A stretch of DNA of 15,618 bases, taken from NCBI GenBank assembly GCA_944325295.1, contig CALUZL010000097.1:1-15618 (forward strand), given 5' to 3'. Positions 7,284 to 14,515 of this stretch are shown here, one piece after another. The notes beneath the pieces were generated by a model. That model made no database searches. It had not been told where the DNA came from and was given only the letters and a program-made list of their open reading frames with translations. The first letter of the stretch is position 1. Every line of letters begins with the position of its first letter. The stretch comes from an uncultured Erysipelotrichaceae bacterium. Lineage in GTDB: Bacteria > Bacillota_I > Bacilli_A > Erysipelotrichales > Erysipelotrichaceae. Both the position numbers and the translations under genes were made by a program.

Positions 7284-7751
7284 ATGGCAGACGAAAAATT
7301 TTATGTGACTGAAGAAGGACTTCAGGATCTTAAGAGTGAATTAGATAATCTGATACATGTTGTCAGAGCAGAAGTAATAGATGAGCTCAAACAGGCAAGA
7401 GCTCAGGGCGACTTATCGGAGAATGCTGATTACGATGCCGCCAGAGATCGTCAGGCACAGGTTGAAGCCAGGATCAAAGAATTGGAGATGATGATCAACA
7501 ATTCAGAGATAATCAAAGACAACAAAGGTGCCAAATATGTCCGTGTCGGATCGACTGTGGAAATTGAAGATATGGATACTAAACATATCGCAACTTATAC
7601 GATCGTCGGTACGATTGAAGCTGATCCTTTAAATGGCAAACTTTCAAATGTAACACCGCTTGCAGAGGCTATTTTGGATAAAAAAGCCGGAGCAGTCGTC
7701 ACTGTCAACGTCGATCAACCTTACAAAGTTAAGATTCTGGCTGTTAAATAA
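7284..7751 (+). CDS. greA: Transcription elongation factor GreA
   Basis: Binds RNA polymerase through the secondary channel and stimulates cleavage of backtracked RNA, rescuing stalled elongation. The 155 residues are full length. An N-terminal antiparallel coiled coil spans about 1-75, with the tip GDLSENADYDAA carrying the two conserved acids Asp43 and Glu46. A C-terminal FKBP-like domain begins near 83 (VRVGSTVEIED) and includes NGKLSNVTPLAEAILDKKAGAVVTV. The ATG at 7284 has GGAGG four bases upstream. A weak promoter candidate (TTGATC 7218-7223, 17 bases, CATAAA 7241-7246) lies at the end of udk; I do not call it. This is the last gene of the conserved housekeeping block; unfamiliar genes begin 33 bases downstream. 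Confidence 0.97.
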   Translation: MADEKFYVTEEGLQDLKSELDNLIHVVRAEVIDELKQARAQGDLSENADYDAARDRQAQVEARIKELEMMINNSEIIKDNKGAKYVRVGSTVEIEDMDTKHIATYTIVGTIEADPLNGKLSNVTPLAEAILDKKAGAVVTVNVDQPYKVKILAVK

Positions 7752-7784
7752 TAGGAAAACTCAAGATTTAAGACTTATTAAGAT

Positions 7785-8459
7785 ATGATGATCAGAAAAA
7801 TCGTTATCTTGATTGGTCTTTTTTTAATGGTGTTGACTATGATCGAATTATTGAAAAGATCCTTAGATATGGGAATAGTTTTACAATACACATCAAAGAT
7901 TCCCCCAATCATCTCTATAAAGGAAAATCCCATAACTATCAGCGCCGGTACTAGCTTCTATCCGCAAAATTTCATCGATGTCTGTTATTGGGATGATTAC
8001 TCAGTCGAGATAGACAACAATTACGATATCGAAAAGACGGGCGAGAAAATAATCGACATCTATGTTTTAACCGCTAGCGGTCGCTATACCAGCTCAATGA
8101 CACTAAACGTAGTTGCCAAAGAAAAAGAGATCATAACCGTCGAGAAGATCGTATACCAGGACGATAATCCGCAAAAAAGCACTGAAGACACTTATGAAAG
8201 AAATCCCGAGAAACAAAAAGATGAAGAGGTGATAATTCAAGAGATCAATGAAGCAGATTATTTTGAAGGCTATCATGATATCGATCTGCCTGTCGATTCA
8301 TCCGTTTCACTTTTAGCTCAAGCTTTAAGCAAAGATATCCATACAAACGTGCAGGTAAGCATAGACTATACCAATGTAAATCTTTCACAAATTGGGACGT
8401 ATGAAGTGTATTACTATACCGATTTGGGTAAATTTAACGTTTTTGTCAATATTTATTAG
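7785..8459 (+). CDS. Membrane-anchored protein with two Ig-like (Big_3/DUF5011-type) domains, function unknown
   Basis: Not recognised as a named gene. The 224 residues begin with a single hydrophobic segment (about 5-22) after a short basic start, so the rest should be outside the membrane. Region A (about 40-112) has the look of a DUF5011/Big_3 domain: PIISIKENPITISAGTSFYP, then VEIDNNYDIEKTGEKIIDIYV and SMTLNVVAKE. A charged, Glu/Lys-rich linker runs from about 113 to 157. Region B (about 158-224) repeats the pattern in degenerate form, ending NLSQIGTYEVYYYTDLGKFNVFV. There is no wall-sorting motif or catalytic signature. The ATG at 7788 is an alternative start; neither has a good ribosome site. 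It lies between greA and the large surface protein, so a role on the cell surface is plausible but unproven. Confidence 0.7.
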   Translation: MMIRKIVILIGLFLMVLTMIELLKRSLDMGIVLQYTSKIPPIISIKENPITISAGTSFYPQNFIDVCYWDDYSVEIDNNYDIEKTGEKIIDIYVLTASGRYTSSMTLNVVAKEKEIITVEKIVYQDDNPQKSTEDTYERNPEKQKDEEVIIQEINEADYFEGYHDIDLPVDSSVSLLAQALSKDIHTNVQVSIDYTNVNLSQIGTYEVYYYTDLGKFNVFVNIY

Positions 8460-8505
8460 GAATATCGCTATTTTATGTCTTTTAAAGATGTAAAGGAGAT
8501 GTTCT

Positions 8506-11244
8506 ATGAAGACCTTATTCAAAGTATTTCTGACACTATTCTCATTGTGCTTATTACTATTTCCGATCTGTGCAAACGCGACATCTTGCAACGATTCCGT
8601 TTGGAGCTTAGATACGGATACCCCTTATTTTATCGATGGTGATAAAAATCCGGACGGAACCTATCAAAAAGGTAACCGTATCGCCAAGATGATCTATCTT
8701 CCTGATAACGAAGTAGTCTTTTGCGTTGAACCTGAATACGGTTTTGATCCTTGCTCATCAGCATATTACGAAAAGAAATATCATCCTGATATCTCTTCAA
8801 GTCAAAAGAGTGAACTTTCAAAGATCGTCTTTGCCTATAAACAGGTCGATGACCAACTCGATCCTAAAACATCTGATTATTATGTGGCTGCTCAGCTTTT
8901 GATCTGGGAAGTATTGGGTTATGACCTTACGGTAAACGGTGGAAAAAATGCTGAAGACTTCGGATCATCTGCCATAGTCGATCTCATCGTCAAAGAGGAA
9001 GAAAAAGTAATAACTCCGCAATTTGAAGCTGTTGATGAGTATGAAATCGGGCAAACGTTTGCTTTGAACGATAAAAATGCCCTATTGACAAACGAGACTT
9101 ATTCTGTGACTTACAGCAATGGTGTTGAAAATGTAACAATCACAGATAATACGTTGCACTTTAAAATCATTGACGACAATCCGGAAACCAAGATTTTAAC
9201 ACTGACTCCTATAACTAGCGAAAAAACATATCAAACCGATGACAACGGTTCATATTTCATACACAGCCATTATCAAGATGTCTTCCGATATCCGGGCGAA
9301 ATATCAAAAAAGCTCGGAGAACTGACTTTGTATTTAACACCTAAGGAAAAGATGGGTGACCTCATCATTGAAAAGGTCGATCAGGATGGCAATCCGATCG
9401 ACGGTGTAACTTTTGTATTTTACAGTGCTGTACTTAATTCCAAAGGGGAGCTTAGTGTCGGCGATGAGATCTTAAACGGGAAAACCTTTACAACAGCAAA
9501 TGGCATCATCTGCTTAAATGATACACTGCCAGCGGGAAATTATTTTATAAAAGAAGTCGATTGTCCTCGTGAGTATATTTTAGATGACTCTTTTATACCG
9601 GTTGAAATCAAAGACGGGGAAGTAACGACAGTAGTCGTCGAAAACAAAGCTCGCGATCTGACCGTAAACGTCTTGAAAAAAGATGAAGATGATAATCATT
9701 TGATAAACGACACTCGTTTTACTATCTATTCTCTTAATACCGGCAATGATTCGATCATCCTTTTAAAAAGAGGTAATACCTATGATTTAAAAGATCTCTT
9801 TTCACTTAAAAATGAAACTGTCTTCTTTAGTGCAAACGATGCTGTAAATGTCAAAGACTACCAACTGGAAGCGATAAAGAATGCTCGTTTCAAAATGTAT
9901 ATAACGCAAAAAGAAGTTGATCCGCCTTTTATTCTCGATGGATTTTCGACTTTTGTTCAAAGAGTTGATAAAAATGTCAGCGTCTTAAATTCTTTAAAGG
10001 TCACATCGAAAGAAGGCGACGATATTACAACTTCCCTCAAATGTATTGACCAAAGTCAAGAGGATCAGCTTTTGTATCTTATAGAGTATAAAGATCATGG
10101 CTATCTCATCAAAAGAGGCAAAAATGTATACAACATCGAAGATGATCGCCCCCTTTCAACGAGCGATGATTATGAGATCTATAGAGTTGCCAGTGAAAAT
10201 GATATCTATGTCATAAACGACGATGAAACGCTTATCAAAGAAAAGGCTAAACATCTGAGTGTCGATATAATCGATGAGAGAATTACCGGAAGAACTTATT
10301 TGCAAACAAGCGAAGATATTACGATCTTTAATACTGTCAAAGAACCTGTTGCAAATTTTACAACCGATGGTAATAAAGTTGATATCAGTAGCCTTGACGA
10401 TGGCACCTACTTATACAAGGACACTGTCGGTAACTTTATAGAGTTTACTAAAGCAAGTGAAGATGGCAGCGTAAAATTTGCAAATCTAAAAGGAAGCGGT
10501 GAATACCTGCTTTGTGAATATCAACCGGCATCAGGATATGAATACGGTGATCAAAATCCCTGTATTCTAGTAAACAAAAACACTGCAGATACCAAAAATT
10601 TTGTGAATACGACTTTTAAAAATAAGACCAAAGAAGTAACGTTAGAACTTTATAAAATAAATACCGACAGAGATATCCTTTTAAATGGAGCGGAGTTTGA
10701 AGTCTACGCAGATGAATACTCATTATCATCGGATATATCTATAAGTGAAGACCAAAACGAAGGCGATAAAAGATATATAGGCAAATATATCTCCGGGTAT
10801 CTTCATGTCGACGGCGACGATTTTGGTACCATAAACGATTTTGAAGATCTTGTTTTGGAGATCTATAAAGAGGGGACTTTGTGCAAAAGTTTGGATATGG
10901 CCAAAGAGTTAAATATCGGCGGTCTTGACGATGGAACCTACACTTTAAAATTAAAAAACGTCACCTTAGAAGATTATCCTTATAAGTCGATCACTAAAAA
11001 GGTAGCTAAAGGCATGATCTTTATCGATGGTCTTAAAGTAAATGAGCGAGTTATCTTAAAAGAGGTCAAGGCGCCGATGGGCTACAGTCTCGATGCTGAC
11101 GAATTCAGCGTTACTTTAACCGATGATAAGCTAAGTGGCAAAGTGCCATATTTTCGCATAAATGAATTACTGATTATTCCGCCCGAAAAAGAAAAGATAA
11201 AAATAGAAAAGATCATTCCGCCGACGATGACCGAATATGTATAA
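8506..11244 (+). CDS. Secreted thioester-domain / SpaA-type surface protein without a wall-sorting signal
   Basis: Large secreted protein of 912 residues resembling Gram-positive thioester adhesins and SpaA/Cna_B pilins. A signal peptide spans 1-25 with a likely cut at ANA|T. The N-terminal part (about 45-170) resembles a thioester domain: Cys73 in VVFCVEP and Gln130 in VAAQLLIWEVLG are candidates for an internal Cys-Gln thioester. SpaA-like domain 1 spans about 283-382, with possible isopeptide residues Lys290, Glu350 and Asn380. Residues about 400-640 look unfamiliar. A degenerate SpaA-like end follows (CEYQPASGY, 670-678), and the last SpaA-like domain spans about 710-880 (Lys717, EVKAPMGY at 853-860). 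The protein ends IEKIIPPTMTEYV with no hydrophobic anchor. AAAGGAG at 8492-8498 is a strong ribosome site. Its stop overlaps comEA by eight bases. An adhesive role is inferred from domains only. Confidence 0.8.
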   Translation: MKTLFKVFLTLFSLCLLLFPICANATSCNDSVWSLDTDTPYFIDGDKNPDGTYQKGNRIAKMIYLPDNEVVFCVEPEYGFDPCSSAYYEKKYHPDISSSQKSELSKIVFAYKQVDDQLDPKTSDYYVAAQLLIWEVLGYDLTVNGGKNAEDFGSSAIVDLIVKEEEKVITPQFEAVDEYEIGQTFALNDKNALLTNETYSVTYSNGVENVTITDNTLHFKIIDDNPETKILTLTPITSEKTYQTDDNGSYFIHSHYQDVFRYPGEISKKLGELTLYLTPKEKMGDLIIEKVDQDGNPIDGVTFVFYSAVLNSKGELSVGDEILNGKTFTTANGIICLNDTLPAGNYFIKEVDCPREYILDDSFIPVEIKDGEVTTVVVENKARDLTVNVLKKDEDDNHLINDTRFTIYSLNTGNDSIILLKRGNTYDLKDLFSLKNETVFFSANDAVNVKDYQLEAIKNARFKMYITQKEVDPPFILDGFSTFVQRVDKNVSVLNSLKVTSKEGDDITTSLKCIDQSQEDQLLYLIEYKDHGYLIKRGKNVYNIEDDRPLSTSDDYEIYRVASENDIYVINDDETLIKEKAKHLSVDIIDERITGRTYLQTSEDITIFNTVKEPVANFTTDGNKVDISSLDDGTYLYKDTVGNFIEFTKASEDGSVKFANLKGSGEYLLCEYQPASGYEYGDQNPCILVNKNTADTKNFVNTTFKNKTKEVTLELYKINTDRDILLNGAEFEVYADEYSLSSDISISEDQNEGDKRYIGKYISGYLHVDGDDFGTINDFEDLVLEIYKEGTLCKSLDMAKELNIGGLDDGTYTLKLKNVTLEDYPYKSITKKVAKGMIFIDGLKVNERVILKEVKAPMGYSLDADEFSVTLTDDKLSGKVPYFRINELLIIPPEKEKIKIEKIIPPTMTEYV

Positions 11245-11719
11245 AGGCTATCTCGCATTTATACTTTTCATCCTTCTGATCGGTGCCAATATTCTGAAGT
11301 TTGACAAGATATCATTTGATGAAATAGAAAAAACGGTGTATGAAATTGAAATCAAAGGCGCCGTTTTAAACCCGGGCGTTTATAAGACAGATAAATTCAC
11401 TTCGATCAAAACACTTCTAAACAAAGCCGGATTATTAGAAAATGCCGATATCTCACATATCAATCTGACACAAATACCGACACCCGGAAGTGTCATCACC
11501 GTCAAAGATAAGGATTCATTAAAAGAGGTTCTCATATCGATAAACAGTGCTTCTTTAAGTGAACTTGACACGCTTCCGGGGATCGGGCCTAGTATCGGCG
11601 CAAAGATCATTGAATACCGCGAAAAAAACAGCGGATTTAAAAATGTCGAAGAGATCAAAAATGTTTCCGGAATAGGCGAGAAGACATATGAAAAACTTAA
11701 AGATCTCATCACTTTATAG
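11237..11719 (+). CDS. comEA: ComEA competence DNA receptor
   Basis: Membrane-anchored double-stranded DNA receptor of natural transformation, which delivers DNA to the ComEC channel. The 160 residues comprise one N-terminal membrane helix (about 4-20), an SLBB-like domain (about 34-90: IEIKGAVLNPGVY, then PGSVITVKDKD), and two helix-hairpin-helix motifs (about 101-160) with LPGIG at 113-117 and VSGIG at 143-147. B. subtilis ComEA has the same order and about 205 residues, so this copy is compact. There is no Shine-Dalgarno before the ATG, which lies inside the last codons of the surface-protein gene, so translation probably depends on coupling to it. comEC begins 32 bases before its stop. 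Confidence 0.93.
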   Translation: MYKGYLAFILFILLIGANILKFDKISFDEIEKTVYEIEIKGAVLNPGVYKTDKFTSIKTLLNKAGLLENADISHINLTQIPTPGSVITVKDKDSLKEVLISINSASLSELDTLPGIGPSIGAKIIEYREKNSGFKNVEEIKNVSGIGEKTYEKLKDLITL

Positions 11720-13538
11720 AGATCCATTTGCACTTCTTTTACCATTTTTAATAATACTCTATACGCAAAACATCTACATCCTAAGTGGCTGTATGATTTA
11801 CGTATTTTGGCGATTTGGTCTTTTAAAGATACTTGCTTTAGTAATTTTAGTGCTCTTAGTACTATTGCGCCTTTTACCCCTTATGATCGTTAGCGATCTT
11901 TATTTTATCAAGGGTATAAAAAGTAACGGTTATTTCGCTTCCAACCTTTTGTACGACGTCGAAGTATATACCGATGCAAAATTGAATATAGATGAAATTA
12001 TAGAAGTAGAGGGTAAGGCAAACATTCTCGATAAAGATAAATTTAAAAACGGTATCTACTATCGATATCATACCGAAGAGGTCAGATCTTTGTCTGTAAT
12101 ACCATCCTTAAGATCTTTTCTGTTCTCAAGATACCAAGAGCTCAGTGATGATAGCTATAAAAGTTTTCTGGGAAAAATTCTTTTTGATTATGTAGAGTAT
12201 GACAGTACCTATTTTTTTGATATATCAGCAGATCTTTCTGTCTATTACCTTTTTCGCTTTTTAGAAAAAATTTTCAAAAAGAGCAAATTCAAAGATTTTT
12301 TATCTTTTATAGCGATAACACTTGTATGCGGCATTGATTATGGTTTGATGAGGGTATTTCTTTTTAAGATGACACCAAAACTGACTCAGGACAAGACACA
12401 GTCGTTTGCTTTGGCATGTATTTTGTTAGTACTGTATGATCCCTGGCGAATCTACAGCTATAGTTTTATCATTCCCGTTTTATTGCGAATGGTTCTACTC
12501 TTTAGATCGAAATTTGATTTTAAAGTGGTTATGACTTTAATTCAATCTTATTTTTTTAATAGGACAAATCCTATGATGATCATGGGTTATAAAGGGATCA
12601 TGTATTTGATCATCGCTTTTCAAGTCAGTGCTGTTGCAGGTCTTATTTTAAAGCCGGCCATGCCGCTTTCGCGATTTATCTTCTCTTTTATTGAAGCGAT
12701 ACAGCCTTTTTTGAATATTCATTTTAAAGGTCGTATAACGCTCTTTTATATCATTGTCTTGTATTTACTGATCAAATATCTGAAGATCGAAAATAGTGGG
12801 TTAAAATGGCTTTTAACGTTATTATTTATATCTGCCAATGTTGCAAATCTGAATGCGACAATATCTTTTATCGATGTCGGTCAGGGAGATGCCATCTTAA
12901 TAAGAGCGCCTTTCGGAAGAGAAAATATCCTCATCGATACCGGAAACGAATATAACAATTACAAACTTCAACGTTTTCTCGATGCCAAAGGTGTTTATTC
13001 CATCGATCATCTGCTGATAACGCATTCCGACAGTGATCATAGCGGCAACCTTAAAGAACTGTATAAAGACTACGATGTCAAAAATACAGTTATCGACCAC
13101 CAAGATGTCGTGACTGACAATTTTCATTTTTACAGTTTAAATCAAGACAAATGGGATAATACTAACGACAACAGTCTGGTATACTATTTAAACTTTGGAG
13201 GGATCGACTTCTTATTTACCGGTGACATTTCAAAAGAAGTTGAAAAAGATATTCTTAGTTCTTACCCCGGTCTAAAGGCAGATATCCTTAAACTTAGCCA
13301 TCATGGCTCAAAGACCAGTACAGCAAACGAGCTTTTAGTATATACAAGACCAAAGATAGCCATCGCCTCCACAAGCGGACAATATTCTCATTCCGCAAAA
13401 GAAGTCAAAGATCTTTTAGAGATCTGGCAGATCGATCTTTATACTACTGAAGACAAAGGAAGTATATCGCTTAATTATTATTGGAATGTGAACATTTTGA
13501 AAATGGACAGTGGTGAATTTGCTATAATAAGTGAGTGA
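11688..13538 (+). CDS. comEC: ComEC/Rec2 DNA-uptake channel
   Basis: Polytopic membrane protein that passes single-stranded DNA into the cytoplasm during transformation. It has 616 residues, shorter than B. subtilis ComEC (776). Two hydrophobic segments open the protein, followed by an OB-like region (about 70-125: IIEVEGKANILDKDKF). A multi-helix competence domain spans about 185-390. A C-terminal metallo-beta-lactamase-like domain has IDVGQGDA (395-402), HSDSDH (446-451), GDIS (512-515) and HHGSKTS (538-544). The metal-site residues are present, so the nuclease-like domain may be active. The ATG at 11688 overlaps comEA by 32 bases and has only a weak GAGAAG site. comEB, which lies between comEA and comEC in B. 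subtilis, is absent. Confidence 0.95.
   Translation: MKNLKISSLYRDPFALLLPFLIILYTQNIYILSGCMIYVFWRFGLLKILALVILVLLVLLRLLPLMIVSDLYFIKGIKSNGYFASNLLYDVEVYTDAKLNIDEIIEVEGKANILDKDKFKNGIYYRYHTEEVRSLSVIPSLRSFLFSRYQELSDDSYKSFLGKILFDYVEYDSTYFFDISADLSVYYLFRFLEKIFKKSKFKDFLSFIAITLVCGIDYGLMRVFLFKMTPKLTQDKTQSFALACILLVLYDPWRIYSYSFIIPVLLRMVLLFRSKFDFKVVMTLIQSYFFNRTNPMMIMGYKGIMYLIIAFQVSAVAGLILKPAMPLSRFIFSFIEAIQPFLNIHFKGRITLFYIIVLYLLIKYLKIENSGLKWLLTLLFISANVANLNATISFIDVGQGDAILIRAPFGRENILIDTGNEYNNYKLQRFLDAKGVYSIDHLLITHSDSDHSGNLKELYKDYDVKNTVIDHQDVVTDNFHFYSLNQDKWDNTNDNSLVYYLNFGGIDFLFTGDISKEVEKDILSSYPGLKADILKLSHHGSKTSTANELLVYTRPKIAIASTSGQYSHSAKEVKDLLEIWQIDLYTTEDKGSISLNYYWNVNILKMDSGEFAIISE
13520..13528 (+). promoter_or_regulatory. 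Candidate extended -10 promoter ahead of holA
   Basis: TGCTATAAT is a perfect extended -10 element inside the end of comEC. The nearest -35-like box, TTGAAA at 13497-13502, is 20 bases away, longer than ideal, but extended -10 promoters tolerate a poor -35. The predicted start, 6-7 bases downstream, falls at or next to the holA GTG at 13535. Sequence match only. Confidence 0.4.
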
Positions 13539-14515
13539 TATACTTAATTGACGGTAATGAAACAGTACTCATAAAAGAAAAGATCGCTGAACTTTTGACT
13601 AAAAATAAAATTCAGCGTTCAGATATCTATCGCTATGACGGAACCAATCGTTATTTTGATTTTAAAGAACTTTTAGAAAATTTGAATACACCGCCGTTTT
13701 TAAGCGCTCGTAAAGCAGTTATTTTTAAAGATCCGCCTTTTTTAATCAAGGCCGATAAAAAAACCGTTAATGATAATAGTGTTAATGCGTATCTGCAATC
13801 CTTTTGTGATTATATAAAAGAACCTCTATATGAGATCGATTTGATCATATATCACGATCAGGGCAAGTTTTCCAGTTCTAAAATCTTAAAGACGATCAAA
13901 GAAAATGCACAATACCTCAAGATCGAAACCGCCGATTTTTATAGCGATGCAAAAAGTGCGATCAGTGCCTATCACTTGAATATCGATCAAAAGGCAACGC
14001 AACTACTCATCCAATACGCCAATAACAGCATAAGCAATCTTAAGCTCAATCTCGACAAGCTTTCTTTATATCCGGACAAGATCGATGAAGAAGTCGTCAA
14101 AAATATATGCGATCGTTCGATCGATGCGCTGATCTTTAATCTGGTAAATGCCATCTTCGCTAAAGATATAGACAAGAGCTTTTCAATAATCAGAGATTTC
14201 CGCTCCCTTGATATCAATGTCTTCATGATCATCGCATATATTGCCGGTCAACTACGGTTTTATAATGAGATGCAATATTATGAGAAAAATCATTATACGA
14301 CCAATCAAATTTTAAAGATAACCGGGGCTAAAGAGTTTCGGATCAGATTAGGTTTTGATGTATTGCACAGGTATCATGATCTGGACTTTTTAAGGATACT
14401 CTGTGAGCTCGCAAAGCTCGAGCAGCGTTTAAAATCAGAAAATTTACTCGATCCGTATGAAAGTTTAGAACTTTTTATCATTAATTTGGAAGGCGGACAT
14501 TATGCAGGCAATTAA
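13535..14515 (+). CDS. holA: DNA polymerase III delta subunit
   Basis: Clamp-loader subunit that opens the sliding clamp during replication. The 326 residues are a normal length. The GTG start gives the family-like opening MIYLIDGNETVLIKEKI, and the N-terminal fold continues with PPFLSARKAVIFKDPPFL. As expected for delta there is no Walker A motif. The C-terminal helical region contains FMIIAYIAGQLRF and ends with KLEQRLKSENLLDPYESLEL, a typical delta ending. The start overlaps the comEC stop (GTGA at 13535-13538) and has no clear ribosome site. B. subtilis yqeN/holA also lies just downstream of comEC, which supports the call. The last 14 bases overlap the following serine-lyase gene. Confidence 0.93.
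   Translation: MIYLIDGNETVLIKEKIAELLTKNKIQRSDIYRYDGTNRYFDFKELLENLNTPPFLSARKAVIFKDPPFLIKADKKTVNDNSVNAYLQSFCDYIKEPLYEIDLIIYHDQGKFSSSKILKTIKENAQYLKIETADFYSDAKSAISAYHLNIDQKATQLLIQYANNSISNLKLNLDKLSLYPDKIDEEVVKNICDRSIDALIFNLVNAIFAKDIDKSFSIIRDFRSLDINVFMIIAYIAGQLRFYNEMQYYEKNHYTTNQILKITGAKEFRIRLGFDVLHRYHDLDFLRILCELAKLEQRLKSENLLDPYESLELFIINLEGGHYAGN

Noticed and set aside
8443..8486. Promoter with TTGTCA before the large surface protein
   Set aside because: No -10 hexamer lies at 16-18 bases; the nearest TATTTT is 20 bases away and the region is simply A/T-rich.
11231..11250. Programmed frameshift fusing the surface protein to ComEA
   Set aside because: There is no slippery heptamer or downstream stimulatory structure in the short allowed interval, and ComEA normally carries its own membrane helix.
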